DNA of 64,000 bases from Bog-257 sp963805985. Lineage in GTDB: Bacteria; Acidobacteriota; Terriglobia; Terriglobales; Acidobacteriaceae. The stretch lies in NCBI GenBank assembly GCA_963805985.1, contig CAWDWG010000009.1, forward strand, positions 62,001-126,000, in the 5' to 3' direction. Below the pieces are notes generated by a model that saw only the letters and a program-made list of their open reading frames with translations, ran no database searches and had not been told where the DNA came from. The translations under genes and the position numbers were made by a program. Position 1 is the first letter of the stretch. Every line of letters begins with the position of its first letter. Of this stretch, positions 1-9,726 are shown piece after piece.

Positions 1-17
1 ACGGCGATTATTTTCGC

Positions 18-1244
18 TTACGGCGTGATCTCCCACACCACGCCGCAACCTTCGCCGCAGTTTTCGTCTCCGCCTTGAGAGGTTGTGCCGTAGAGATTGC
101 CGCTGGTGTCGAGCACCGCGCCGCCGAACGGCGTAAAGCCGTCCGTGAATTGGCCGCCGCTAAAGTCAAACAGGTCCCTGTAGGTCCAACCATTACTTCC
201 TCGGGTCAACCTAAAGACCTCTCCGAAGCTGGGGCCGTCGCCGCCAAGAGTGGCGTATAGATTCCCTGCACCATCCAGGGTTGGCGTGTCGGTCGGCCCA
301 GGTTCCACGTACCTCAGCACCGTTTCGGTCCAATTCCCTCCGGATGGCTGCAGCTCGTAAACTGTACCGGCATTGTCTTGGCCATCGTTGAAGGTTGTGC
401 CGTAGAGATTTCCCTGCTGATCAAAGATCAGACCTCCGTACGCTTCGGTTCCGTCGTCCTGCCCCTCAAACGTATGCAGCGTGGTCTCTGTCCAACCTGA
501 TCCGGATGGGGATAACTCGTACACAGTGCTGAGGGTGGTGCCGTAGAGATTTCCAGCGCTATCGAAGATGACCCCGCTGTAAGGGTTGCAGCCGGAAGCT
601 CCGCCGAAAGAATACAGAACACTTTCAGTCCAACCTCCACCGGAACGGCTGAGCTTGAAAACAATGCCACAACGGTTGTCGCTATTGCTTGTCGTGCCAT
701 AGATGTTGCCATCGGCATCGAAGGCCAGGTCGCCGTACTGTGGATGGGCGCCGTCACTTCCCCCGGTGAAGCGGTAAAGCACGGTTTCCGTCCAGGGACA
801 CTGGACCGCATGGCAAGCCGTGGCAGGTGGCCGCAGATTGAACACCGTTCCATCACCAAGACCGCCATAGGTTGTCGTTCCGTACAACGATCCGTCAGGG
901 CCAAAGACCACCCGGGCTTGTGGAGTCGCCCCGTCCGGATCGCCCTGAAAGGTGTATAGCGTTGACAGAATCCATCCCGAGCCTGCTCGCGTCAGCTTAA
1001 ACACCGTGCCGTTTTCCTCGTCGATCAAGCCCGAGGTGGTGCCATACAGGTTCCCGGCCCTGTCGATGGTAAGGCCAGCTATCGGGGTGCTTCCGTCACC
1101 TTGCCCGGTGAAGGTGTGAAGGATGGTGTAGGTCTGCGCCTGCGCCAAAATCGTAGCACCCAAAATCGCGGCGCAGCATAGCTTAGTCATTATTCGCAGG
1201 CTCGTGGCGAAACTCGACGACGCGCATTGCTGTTGATAGATCAT
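18..1244 (-). CDS. Secreted GloVer-repeat beta-propeller protein
   Basis: About 408 aa with an N-terminal signal peptide (hydrophobic stretch CCAAILGATILAQAQ). At least seven repeats of about 50 residues follow, built on the pattern G-x-LYGTT-x-GG-x-GTVF-x-L and L-x-x-F-x-G-x-x-DG-x-x-P. This is the GloVer (Gloeo/Verruco) tandem repeat known from Acidobacteria, Verrucomicrobia and cyanobacteria, and it probably folds as an extracellular propeller. The function of the family is unknown. An in-frame TTG lies further upstream at 1292, but the ATG at 1244 has a clear AGGGAG ribosome site 7 bases ahead, so I start there. It ends in GVVWEITP, the usual end of the family. It is divergent from the methyltransferase at 1605. 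Confidence 0.85.
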   Translation of the reverse strand: MIYQQQCASSSFATSLRIMTKLCCAAILGATILAQAQTYTILHTFTGQGDGSTPIAGLTIDRAGNLYGTTSGLIDEENGTVFKLTRAGSGWILSTLYTFQGDPDGATPQARVVFGPDGSLYGTTTYGGLGDGTVFNLRPPATACHAVQCPWTETVLYRFTGGSDGAHPQYGDLAFDADGNIYGTTSNSDNRCGIVFKLSRSGGGWTESVLYSFGGASGCNPYSGVIFDSAGNLYGTTLSTVYELSPSGSGWTETTLHTFEGQDDGTEAYGGLIFDQQGNLYGTTFNDGQDNAGTVYELQPSGGNWTETVLRYVEPGPTDTPTLDGAGNLYATLGGDGPSFGEVFRLTRGSNGWTYRDLFDFSGGQFTDGFTPFGGAVLDTSGNLYGTTSQGGDENCGEGCGVVWEITP

Positions 1245-1604
1245 TGTTGCTCCCTTCGCCCATCGAGGCGGACTTCCGCGCCAACGCAGCAAACTATTGC
1301 GCGACGATGGATAAGAGTCAACTTAATTTCAGATTACGGTCCAACAGATTGATAACGCGGGCCTTATCTTGCGCGATCGAAGCCAGTTGGCGAGAACAGG
1401 CCAATGCATACTTAATCCGGGCCAGCAATCATCGGCGTGATCGCGAACCGGTCATTCACCGGATGGCTCAGATTCTGTTCGCAGCGCCGCTGGCATCTTA
1501 CAGCCGGGAGAGAACCGAACCTTGAAGCGCTGAATGTGACCGTCGTTGCCATGTATACTCCTCGATGCTCGTCCAACTAAGACGCGAAGCCTCACCGGAG
1601 AATC
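1245..1604. other. Divergent intergenic region
   Basis: 360 bases between the starts of the GloVer gene (minus) and the methyltransferase (plus), so it should contain both promoters. I see no convincing -35/-10 pair. It contains one copy of the four-copy dispersed repeat at 1381-1406. No believable gene. Confidence 0.6.
1381..1406 (+). repeat. Dispersed repeat, copy A
   Basis: Carries the core TTGGCGAGAACAGGCCAA, shared with copies B (2638-2678), C (5623-5660) and D (12875-12908, minus). This is the most divergent copy: it has AGCCAGTTGG where the others have GATAGCTGG. Confidence 0.5.
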
Positions 1605-2639
1605 ATGACTACGTCGAACGAGAATGCGCAGAACCAGGCTTTTCCGCCGCACGTGGGCATCCTACAGATTTTGAATGGTGCGCATGTTGCGGGAGCGGTG
1701 TCGTGCTTGGCGCAACTTGGAATCCCCGATCTGCTTGAAAACGGTCCCAAGTCGGCGCAAGAGTTGGCCCGCCAAATCGGAGCCCAGCCGGAGGCGCTGT
1801 ACCGCTTGATGCGCGCGACGGCGTGTGTGGGAGTGCTAGCCGAAGGCTCGGACGGAAAATTCTCGCAGACGCCCATGTCGGCAGTTTTATGCAGCGAGGC
1901 GCAACCTAGCTTGCTGGGCCTAGCCATCATGGGTGGTCGCGAATGGCATGGGCGCGGATGGTCCTATCTCGAATACTGCGTGAAGACAGGGAAGCAAGCT
2001 GTCGACAAGATTTACGGGATGCCCATCTTCGAGTTTTTCTCGAAGAATCCCGATGAGGCGAAGATTTTTGATGATGCCATGACGGGACTCTCCGCTATTG
2101 ATGGGCCTGCCGTGGCCGATGCTTACAACTTTGATGGAATCCAAACAATAGTGGATGTAGCCGGCGGGGGCGGACTTCTGCTGGCGACCCTATTGAAGAA
2201 GAGCCCCCACTTGAAAGGCACACTCTACGAGATGCCGCACGTGCTTGCGGGAGCTAAGGACGGTGCTCTGAAGGGGTTCATGGATCGCTGCACCCTGGCT
2301 TCTGGCGACATGTTTTCCACGGTCCCTGCGGGCGCAGATGCGTACATTATGAAACACATCATCCACGACTGGCCGGATGATGCCTGCATCAAGATTCTGA
2401 AATCCTGCCGCAAGGGCGTGAATCCTGCAGGGAAGCTTCTGGTTGTGGATTGCGTGATACAGCCGGGCAACGACTTCTCGCCCGGGAAGTTTCTGGATTT
2501 GCAAATGCTGATCTTCCCTAGCGGCCGCGAACGGACGGAAGCACAATTCCGCGAGTTGTTGGCAGCTGCGGGATGGAAATTGTCCCGGGTGATTCCGACG
2601 GCGGCTCAGGATTCGATTGTCGAGGGGCTGCCGGCGTAG
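1605..2639 (+). CDS. SAM-dependent O-methyltransferase (Methyltransf_2 family)
   Basis: 344 aa. The N-terminal part (about 15-100) looks like the winged-helix dimerisation domain of plant and bacterial O-methyltransferases (LGIPDLLENGPKSAQELA). The Rossmann domain has the SAM motif I variant DVAGGGG at 184-190 (usually DxGGGxG), followed by the acidic E209 in YEMPHV. The conserved segment KHIIHDWPDD is at 250-259, where a histidine acts as general base in this family. The substrate cannot be told; relatives methylate hydroxyl groups of small aromatic or polyketide-type compounds. The ATG is preceded by GGAG. It stands alone: the downstream kinase is on the other strand. Confidence 0.85.
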   Translation: MTTSNENAQNQAFPPHVGILQILNGAHVAGAVSCLAQLGIPDLLENGPKSAQELARQIGAQPEALYRLMRATACVGVLAEGSDGKFSQTPMSAVLCSEAQPSLLGLAIMGGREWHGRGWSYLEYCVKTGKQAVDKIYGMPIFEFFSKNPDEAKIFDDAMTGLSAIDGPAVADAYNFDGIQTIVDVAGGGGLLLATLLKKSPHLKGTLYEMPHVLAGAKDGALKGFMDRCTLASGDMFSTVPAGADAYIMKHIIHDWPDDACIKILKSCRKGVNPAGKLLVVDCVIQPGNDFSPGKFLDLQMLIFPSGRERTEAQFRELLAAAGWKLSRVIPTAAQDSIVEGLPA

Positions 2640-2678
2640 TTGGCTATCCGCCGGATAGCTGGCGTGAACAGGCCAACT
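2638..2678 (+). repeat. Dispersed repeat, copy B
   Basis: Shares the core GATAGCTGGCGTGAACAGG with copies C and D, and similarity extends upstream through TTGGCTATCCGC. It begins at the stop codon of the methyltransferase gene. The rest of the 333-base gap (2640-2972) between the convergent methyltransferase and kinase genes holds nothing I can name. Confidence 0.55.
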
Positions 2679-2972
2679 CACTCTCTATCGCGGAGCCCGG
2701 AGTTCGATTCGGGTCGCGAGTGACTTGGCGATTTCACGATAGCAAACCTGCTGCCGACCAATATCTCGCAAGAGGCTACGAGGCCAACGGGCCGCTTCAC
2801 CCAGGCGGTTTGGGCGTTTTACGTCAACTTGACGCCGAACAGCCTAACTTCCGGATAGCCCATGATCCAGACCAAAAGGCAGGGTCTCGGCAGGCGACTC
2901 GCCCCGATGCGTGCCTACGAAGTCCAGGTATTAGGTTCGCGACTTTCCCTGGCAGGATAAAGGAGGTTCAGC

Positions 2973-5417
2973 CTATTTTGTCGCCGGCTGCTTTTGCACC
3001 GCGGCGAGGCGCTGGCGTGTGGTGGCCACGACGGCGTCGAAGCGCGGGTCTGCATGCAGAGATTGGAAACTATCGTCTTTCTCCAGGCGTTCCAGCTCGT
3101 CGACGGAAGTAAAGGTCTCCGCATCGGCCCGCAAGGTGGCGAGAGCCTCATCCCGCTTACCCTCCAGAACAAGAACGCGAGACAAGTTGTAGGCTGCGTT
3201 TCCCGTGAATTCATGCGAGGGGCCGAGAACACGGCGCAGGCCAGCCAGCGCTTCCCGCAGAACCTTCTCCGCTTCGGAGAAATTCTTCTCCGCGATCAAG
3301 TCGGAACCCAAATTAGTCATGGTGAGCAAGGTGGAGGCATGTTCAAGCCCCAGGGTCTGCCGTTGCGCGTCGAGCACCTGGCGGTTCAACTTCTCGGCGT
3401 CGGCGAAGCGCTTTTCCTTCTCCAGAAGCGCAGCCAGGTTACCCATGGCCGCCAACGTGCCGGGGTGCTGCGGCCCAAGCACTCGCCGGGCGGACTCAAT
3501 CAACTCTTTGTACATTGCTTCCGCGTCGGCGTAACGCTGCTGGACGAGCAGAATCGAGGCGAGATTAAACATGTCTCGCAACACTGACGGATGGTCGGAG
3601 CCGAGCATCTTCCGATCCGTTTCGAGCGCCTCTCGAGCTGCCTTCTCGGCCTCCGGGTAATTGCCTTCATGAGTCAGAGTGTCTGCCAGAAGTGACAGCG
3701 CCGTCGCCGTCAACTTGTCTTGCGGCCACTTTCGTCTGGCCACGTGGAGCGCGTCGCGATTCAACTTTTCCGCTTCGGCGTATCGCGATTCAAATCCAAG
3801 AATCCTGGCCAACTGCAGCGTGGAATCCACGGTGTCCTGATGCTCGGGGCCAAGAACCTGGCGGCGAGTCTCCATGGTCTCCCGGAACAACTTCTCCGCC
3901 TCGGGGTAGTGACTTTCCGCCATCACTGCGACGGCGAGATCGTTTTGCGATTGCAAGGTGTCCGGGTTTCTGGGGCCGAGAATACGCTGCCTAATTTCCA
4001 GCGCGCGCCTGAGCAGCGGCTCGGCCTTCGATGTCAGGCCCAGGCTTTGATATACGGTGCCCATGACGTTCATCATCTGTGCCTGCAGTTCCGGGTCGTT
4101 CGCCAGTCCGGTGTCGATCTCTTTGGAGGACTTATCCAAAATCTCGCGTGCCCGGATGTCGTTGCCGCGTGCTTCGCTCGGGTTCGACACCTTGAACATT
4201 CCGGTCATAAACGCCGTTACGCGATCGGCGCGATCGCGCTCTCGCGTAATCCGCCGCAATTGGATCGTTTGCATCACCGCGAACGCGATCAGCAGCAGCG
4301 CCATGGCAGTTGCCGCCGCAACTCCAAATTTGTGGCGCTGAGCGTACTTTTTCGTTCGGTATGCCGTGCTTGCCGGGCGCGCCACTACAGGCTCGTTCCG
4401 CAGATAGCGGCCGACATCGGCGCCCAGCTCCGAAGGGGTGCCATATCGGCGGGCGCGGTCTTTTTCCAAAGCTTTCAACGCGATCCAATCCAGATCACCT
4501 CGCAGAAGGCTTTCCAGTTGCCGTGGATCCGTGTTCCTGCATTGCGCAGTGGTCGTGGACGTAGAGTCTGCGCTGAGTCTTGTGCTCGGACTCGGCGGAT
4601 CCTCTTCATGCAGCCGGCGCAACATCACATGGAAAGGTTTGGTTCGCCACTGCCTGGCATCAAAGGGCAACACACCGGTAAGAAGTTCATAGAGCACCAC
4701 GCCGAGCGAATAAACGTCGGTGCGAGTATCTACATCGAGCACGGTGGCGTCCGCTTGCTCCGGGCTCATATATCCCAGTGTGCCCACCATTCCCCCGGCA
4801 CGCGTTAGCAGCGTCTCGGCCTCAGCTTGCTGCGGGATGGCTTTGGCGATGCCGAAGTCAATGATGCGGGGCATTGGCTTGCCATCGACTTCAACAACCA
4901 AAATGTTGGAAGGCTTCAGGTCGCGATGCATGATCGCTTTCTGATGCGCATGTTGCACGCCTTCACAAACCTTGATGAACAGGGCTAGCCGCTCATGCAC
5001 CGAGAGATGCTTCCGGTCGCAATAGTGGGTGATGGGAAGGCCCGGCACGTACTCCATTACGAAGTAAGGCTGACCTTCGGCTGTCGAACCCGCATCGAAA
5101 ACCTTGGCGATGGCGGGGTGATCCATGATCGCCAGCGTCTGTCGTTCTACGTTGAAGCGCAGCAAAGCGGAATCGTCGTAGCGCGCGGCTCTGATGATTT
5201 TCAGCGCGACCTGCCGCTTGACGGGCGCGGACTGTTCGGCCAGCCACACCTGCCCCATCCCTCCTTCCCCGAGTTGTCTGATCAGCCGATAAAGCCCAAT
5301 CGAGCCCAAATCGAGCGCCGGTACGCCCACCGGAGCAGCGGCCGAGTCGAGGGTGGGTTCGGGATCGGAACCGGCGTCTGAGTTGTGAGGGGTTGACTTG
5401 GCTGTCGGGTCGCTCAC
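2973..5417 (-). CDS. Membrane Ser/Thr protein kinase with kinesin-light-chain-type TPR repeats
   Basis: About 814 aa from the GTG at 5417, which has a G-rich stretch just upstream; a GTG at 5483 would add 22 residues and lacks a clear ribosome site. Residues about 41-320 form a Hanks kinase domain with glycine loop LGEGGMGQVW, ATP lysine in VALKII, HRDLKPSN and IIDFGIAK, so all catalytic residues are present. A single hydrophobic helix (AAATAMALLLIAFAVMQ) follows. The rest is extracytoplasmic, made of 42-residue TPRs of the kinesin-light-chain type (pattern AExLxRxALxxRxxxLGPxHPxT). The repeats probably bind a partner protein and control the kinase. First of four kinase genes in 14 kb. Confidence 0.88.
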   Translation of the reverse strand: MSDPTAKSTPHNSDAGSDPEPTLDSAAAPVGVPALDLGSIGLYRLIRQLGEGGMGQVWLAEQSAPVKRQVALKIIRAARYDDSALLRFNVERQTLAIMDHPAIAKVFDAGSTAEGQPYFVMEYVPGLPITHYCDRKHLSVHERLALFIKVCEGVQHAHQKAIMHRDLKPSNILVVEVDGKPMPRIIDFGIAKAIPQQAEAETLLTRAGGMVGTLGYMSPEQADATVLDVDTRTDVYSLGVVLYELLTGVLPFDARQWRTKPFHVMLRRLHEEDPPSPSTRLSADSTSTTTAQCRNTDPRQLESLLRGDLDWIALKALEKDRARRYGTPSELGADVGRYLRNEPVVARPASTAYRTKKYAQRHKFGVAAATAMALLLIAFAVMQTIQLRRITRERDRADRVTAFMTGMFKVSNPSEARGNDIRAREILDKSSKEIDTGLANDPELQAQMMNVMGTVYQSLGLTSKAEPLLRRALEIRQRILGPRNPDTLQSQNDLAVAVMAESHYPEAEKLFRETMETRRQVLGPEHQDTVDSTLQLARILGFESRYAEAEKLNRDALHVARRKWPQDKLTATALSLLADTLTHEGNYPEAEKAAREALETDRKMLGSDHPSVLRDMFNLASILLVQQRYADAEAMYKELIESARRVLGPQHPGTLAAMGNLAALLEKEKRFADAEKLNRQVLDAQRQTLGLEHASTLLTMTNLGSDLIAEKNFSEAEKVLREALAGLRRVLGPSHEFTGNAAYNLSRVLVLEGKRDEALATLRADAETFTSVDELERLEKDDSFQSLHADPRFDAVVATTRQRLAAVQKQPATK

Positions 5418-5622
5418 CCTGCCCCCACTGGGAAGAAGATTCAAATCGGCGCCAAGTTTAGCACTCCAAGCCGAGGAGTGCACTCACTGGGCACGACTCG
5501 TCGAATCGGCCGCATTCGGCATTTCATTTCGATCACCACGAGCCTCCGAGGTGTTCTCTGAATCAACACCTCGAGCCCCTCTTGGACGTAGCATTCAAAC
5601 AATCCGGGGCGATCGACTATCG

Positions 5623-5660
5623 GCGGTTGCTCGCAGATAGCTGGCGGGAACAGGCAAATT
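5623..5660 (+). repeat. Dispersed repeat, copy C
   Basis: Core GATAGCTGGCGGGAACAGGC at 5636-5655, preceded by GGTTGCTCGCA, which matches copy D upstream of the core. It lies in the 331-base gap (5418-5748) between two minus-strand kinase genes, which may also carry the promoter of the downstream kinase. No gene seen in that gap. Confidence 0.55.
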
Positions 5661-5748
5661 CGTATGCAATCCCGCACGGAAACTGAACGACGGATCGTGA
5701 ACGAGTTGGCGATATAACAACAGTTATCTTCGAGGACATGCCGTAAAC

Positions 5749-8547
5749 TCAGTCCTGACCGGCTGCGCGCAGCAGAACTACGCCGGAATCCGTGTGGCCT
5801 CGCACAATCGCCAATTGCTTTCCATCGGCCGACCAATTGAAGTCCCGGATCTCCTCCGACGTGAAGTTGGTCAAGGCCCATGGAGGCGATCCATCCAGGG
5901 ATTGGACCCAGATGTTGCCTACGGACTTGTCAAAGACTGCATAGGCATAGGCCTTCCCGTCGGGCATGAATCGCAGCATTCCGGCCCAGGGACGGTCCTC
6001 AAGTGCGAAGCGCGGATCCGCATCAATCGCCCGCGGAGGGAGCGAACCGTCCGTAGACAGCAACGCAATCTGTAAATGGTATTTGTCGCCTTTTTTGCTC
6101 TCTGGCCCGTTCAGAAAGGCAAGCAGCTTACCGTCCGGGGACTGGCCAATCTGAGAGAAGAAACTGGACCCGATCTTGGTCGGAGAACCACCGGCCAAAG
6201 GCACCTTCATAATGGCCTGCGCTCTTCCGTCCCGATAGTAAACCCATTTGTTATCCGCCGAGCACACAGGAAAAATGTCTTCGTTACCGAAGGTGAGCTG
6301 CTGCAGTCCCTGCCCGCTCCGGTCAATTTTCCAAATATTAACGCTCGGAGTATTGGGTACGATGCTGATGAAAACGATGGTGCGGTCGTCTGGGCACATT
6401 ACCGGTATGAAGCTGGGAAGCTTTTCATCGGCCAGGATGGTTGTTCTGTCTCCAGTTTCCGGATCGAGTTGCACAATGCTGCTGTCTGGATCGGCCAGCA
6501 ATTTCCCGTCGCGCGTCCACGACGCGTCCGAACCGCCTGCAAGACCCATCAACTGCTTTGCCTCAGCCACGGCTCCGCTGGCCGGAAGCACATAAAGATG
6601 GTAGTTTTCGTTCGCCACCACGGCGGCCAGGGTTTGATCGTTGCTGGTGAGGCTGATGTCTCCGTATTGGCCGCTGTCGGTAGCAATCGTCTTAAACTCG
6701 CCCTGCGGATAACTGACAAAACCAAGCCGTCCGCTTTGAATTTTGTTGTCGATCACCAGCAGGCCGCTGCCATCGTGCAGCCACGTCAGCTTATCCAGGA
6801 ATTCACGGAATATTTTGAGCCGCGCGAAGACTCGTTGCTTGCCGCTCTCGACGTCAATCGCGACCAATTCCGTCGTGGACTTGTCTTTCGCATCCCCAAT
6901 GCAAACAATGGTTTTTCCGTCCGGTGACCAGGCCGGCTCGAACGGGGTAGGATGGTCCCCGCTGACCAGCGTTCTTTCGGTCCCACCGTCGCGGTTTGCA
7001 ATCCAAAGCCGGTATTTCCCCATTTCCGGATCGTTGTCCCGAATGAAGGCCATCTGCTGACCATCGGGAGAAAATGTTGGGTTCGAATCGATGTCTCGAG
7101 CCACCAGGCTGGGCGTGCCTCCTAACACCGCGACCCGGTATAAATCGTAGGTCTTCGTGTCTTTGGCCCCGCTGCCGCCGCGTCGGAAATAGATGTAATT
7201 CCCGTCCGACGAAAAAACAATGTTCCCGTAAATGGCTCCTTTCACCGCAGTCACTACTTGCGCATTACTGTTGGTGGGAAGGTGCCGCAACCACAAGCTC
7301 TCTTCGCCTTTTTCATCGCGGCGGACCAACGCCAAGTATTTTCCATCGGGAGAAATCGCCACGAATCGGGCGCCGGTAGTCTCGGCAATCTTGGTGACCG
7401 TGTAGTTGCCAAACAAGCGTTGAGGCCGGCGTGTCAGTAACGATCGGACACCGAACCCCGCAGCCACGATCACCAGCAAACCAATCACCGCCGTGACCGC
7501 CGTAGCCCGCTTGTGATGGCGCGCCACTTCCACGATCACTTTGGTCGACGAGGAAGAATCGAACGAAGGCCCGCTGGACGGGGATTGCAGTGTTGGCGCC
7601 GGTCCACTCTCGTCCGCGACCGTTCCCGGCAATCTGGTTCCATTGGCTCCGCTCGCGCTCGACTCCGCAGCGCCCAGGCTCTGGTCCCGCTGCAAGCGCT
7701 TCAAATCACTGCGCATCTCTGCCGCCACCTGGTAGCGCAACTCTCGATCTTTCTCCAGCGCCTTCACGATGACATCGTCGAGCTTTGGCGGCAGGGCAGG
7801 GTTGATGTGCAGCGGCCGCGACGGGGTTTCGTCCAGAATCGCCTTGAATACGAGGGCTGAGGTTTTTCCTGAAAACGCAGATCTACCGGTCGCCATTTCA
7901 TATAGCACCGCACCCAGCGAGAAGATATCGGTTCGGGAGTCCAACACGTCTCCTCGCGCCTGCTCGGGCGACATGTAGGCAACGGTGCCCAAGGCCGTTC
8001 CCGGACTCGTCAGGACCCCCGGGCTGGTGAGCGCGCCGCCCGATTCCTCCGCATCTTCCTCCAACTTCGCCAGACCAAAATCCAGCACCTTGCATTCGCC
8101 GTGCGCTGTGACAAAAATGTTTCCCGGCTTCAGGTCGCGATGGACAATCCCGCGGTGGTGTGCCGCGTCCAGCGCATCCGCCACCTCCATCCCGTAGCGC
8201 AGCACCTGGTCGAGGGGCAACCTCCCCCGCCGCAACCGGTCGGCTAGCGGCTCGCCTTCCAGTCGTTCCATCACCAGGTAACTGATTCCGTCCTGCGAAC
8301 CGACATCATGCACCTGGCAGATATTGGGATGATTCAGCGACGCGATCGCTCTCGCTTCTCGATCGAATCGATCCTGCGCCCCTGGCTTGCCCGAGAGGTG
8401 AATGGGCAAAACTTTGATGGCCACGATTCGATTCAGCCGCGTGTCGCGCGCGGCGTACACTTCTCCCATACCGCCCGATCCGAGCAGCGAAGCAATTTCA
8501 TAGGGCCCGAGTTTGCTTCCAGGATTTAGCGCCATTAGCCCCGTCAT
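5749..8547 (-). CDS. Membrane Ser/Thr protein kinase with WD40-like (TolB/PD40) propeller
   Basis: 932 aa. Residues about 14-280 are a complete Hanks kinase domain: LLGSGGMGEVY, K45 in VAIKVL, HRDLKPGN at 136-143, and DFG at 156-158. A linker rich in S, P and G leads to one membrane helix (about 347-370, VTAVIGLLVIVAAGFGV). The C-terminal 550 residues contain many PD40 strands of the form FSPDGKxxAF, so the outer part should be one or more TolB-like beta-propellers acting as a sensor. A second ATG at 8535 (MALNPGSKLGPYEI) matches the usual start of this family and is equally possible. The domain order is very common in Acidobacteria. Confidence 0.88.
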   Translation of the reverse strand: MTGLMALNPGSKLGPYEIASLLGSGGMGEVYAARDTRLNRIVAIKVLPIHLSGKPGAQDRFDREARAIASLNHPNICQVHDVGSQDGISYLVMERLEGEPLADRLRRGRLPLDQVLRYGMEVADALDAAHHRGIVHRDLKPGNIFVTAHGECKVLDFGLAKLEEDAEESGGALTSPGVLTSPGTALGTVAYMSPEQARGDVLDSRTDIFSLGAVLYEMATGRSAFSGKTSALVFKAILDETPSRPLHINPALPPKLDDVIVKALEKDRELRYQVAAEMRSDLKRLQRDQSLGAAESSASGANGTRLPGTVADESGPAPTLQSPSSGPSFDSSSSTKVIVEVARHHKRATAVTAVIGLLVIVAAGFGVRSLLTRRPQRLFGNYTVTKIAETTGARFVAISPDGKYLALVRRDEKGEESLWLRHLPTNSNAQVVTAVKGAIYGNIVFSSDGNYIYFRRGGSGAKDTKTYDLYRVAVLGGTPSLVARDIDSNPTFSPDGQQMAFIRDNDPEMGKYRLWIANRDGGTERTLVSGDHPTPFEPAWSPDGKTIVCIGDAKDKSTTELVAIDVESGKQRVFARLKIFREFLDKLTWLHDGSGLLVIDNKIQSGRLGFVSYPQGEFKTIATDSGQYGDISLTSNDQTLAAVVANENYHLYVLPASGAVAEAKQLMGLAGGSDASWTRDGKLLADPDSSIVQLDPETGDRTTILADEKLPSFIPVMCPDDRTIVFISIVPNTPSVNIWKIDRSGQGLQQLTFGNEDIFPVCSADNKWVYYRDGRAQAIMKVPLAGGSPTKIGSSFFSQIGQSPDGKLLAFLNGPESKKGDKYHLQIALLSTDGSLPPRAIDADPRFALEDRPWAGMLRFMPDGKAYAYAVFDKSVGNIWVQSLDGSPPWALTNFTSEEIRDFNWSADGKQLAIVRGHTDSGVVLLRAAGQD

Positions 8548-9004
8548 TATATTCCCGGGAAATCGCCCTGCCCCTAGCCGAACCGATCCAACCGCGTGAG
8601 CGACGAAACTTCAACAAATCGGAGCACTTCGGGCGCCCAACGACCACGGCCTCTAATTCCGATACCCCCAGGATTCGTCGTTTAGGCCAGGCTGAATCGT
8701 CCCACCCTCACCATCAGAGAACGGGCGGCGACAACCAACAGCAGCGACGGCGATGAGGGCGAGCATCAGAGGGTCGCGTCTGCGCCTCACAGCAGCACTT
8801 TACGTGCATCAATGTCGAATGTCATCGATTACTGTTGTAAACAGCCATATGGCAAGTTGCGCCGAAACGATGCACCCGGATTCGTAACTTCTGATATGGC
8901 GATGTTAGGCCAACTGACCATGTTGTCCGCCCTTGAGCGATGGCAGTAATATCCTGTCGAGCGTTTTGAACACGGGATGGATGCGGTCATCACAGGAGAC
9001 TCCA
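8548..9004. other. Divergent intergenic region
   Basis: 457 bases between the kinase gene (minus) and the cupin gene (plus). It holds the left copy of a direct repeat at 8852-8914. The rest shows no open frame with family features and no hairpin that I could support. Confidence 0.55.
8852..8914 (+). repeat. Direct repeat flanking the cupin gene, left copy
   Basis: About 60 bases that align with 9584-9647 with a few substitutions and small gaps. Shared blocks are GCAAGTT, CGAAACGAT, CACCC, CGTAACTT and TGATA. The two copies bracket the cupin gene. Confidence 0.6.
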
Positions 9005-9514
9005 ATGAACAGAACTGAGCCTATTATCGTGGGGCCTGGACAGACACGGCATGCTGATGGTCAATCCCTTGTGGTTCCTTATGAGGTGCAGTGTAAGGTG
9101 AGAACGTCTGACCTCGGAGGTCGCCTTTGCATCGTGCTGGCCCATCACGCTCCATGGGAAGGTCCGCCGCTTCACACTCACCGTGATGGCGACGAATGGT
9201 TCTTTGTCACAAAAGGTGAGTTCGTGTACGAGGTCGGAGGCAAGTTGTACAGGGTACTCGAAGGTGGCAGCTTGGTGGCACCACAGAAGATCCCGCACCG
9301 ATACATCAACGGACCTACCCCCGGCACCCTATTCGTTGGACTTACACCGGGGGGCGGATTGGAGGAATTCTTCGAGGAGGGTGCTCGCAGACGCAGAAAC
9401 CCATCTTCCACCCCTCCTACCCTCGAGGAGCTAGTCGCGCTGTATGCCAAATACAATGTCGATTACATCGGGGGAAGGCTAACAGAAGACGACTTCAAGA
9501 AGGCCGCAACGTAA
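9005..9514 (+). CDS. Small cupin-domain protein
   Basis: 169 aa, one cupin barrel. Motif 1 is PPLHTHRDGDEWFFVTKGEF (two His and a Glu as metal ligands, about residues 59-65). Motif 2 is APQKIPHRYINGPTPG with the third His. Such proteins bind a divalent metal and act as dioxygenases, isomerases or sugar-binding proteins; the substrate cannot be deduced. The ATG at 9005 has AGGAGA 5 bases upstream; longer readings from 8933 lack that. The gene is an isolated unit between two copies of a 60-base direct repeat, which suggests acquisition or duplication as a cassette. Confidence 0.82.
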   Translation: MNRTEPIIVGPGQTRHADGQSLVVPYEVQCKVRTSDLGGRLCIVLAHHAPWEGPPLHTHRDGDEWFFVTKGEFVYEVGGKLYRVLEGGSLVAPQKIPHRYINGPTPGTLFVGLTPGGGLEEFFEEGARRRRNPSSTPPTLEELVALYAKYNVDYIGGRLTEDDFKKAAT

Positions 9515-9583
9515 TTAAGCGCCCCATTGTTTGGTTTCATCCACGATCTTATTCTGTGACGGCTGACGTTATCAGGCGATTGT

Positions 9584-9647
9584 GCAAGTTACGCCCGAAA
9601 CGATCCACCCAATTCCGTAACTTGTGATAAGGGGACGATATTACAAC
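9584..9647 (+). repeat. Direct repeat flanking the cupin gene, right copy
   Basis: Right partner of 8852-8914, same orientation. It sits between the cupin gene and the start of the next kinase gene, so it may overlap that gene's promoter. Confidence 0.6.
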
Positions 9648-9726
9648 AGCGATCCTACGCGGGCATGACTTAAGCGCCATTCACTCATTGACTTGCCAGT
9701 CCCCCCGACGTTAAGATTCGCGCCAA

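Noticed and set aside
3720..4808. 362-aa plus-strand frame opposite the first kinase
   Set aside because: Shadow of the TPR/kinase codons; the minus strand has the complete kinase motifs.
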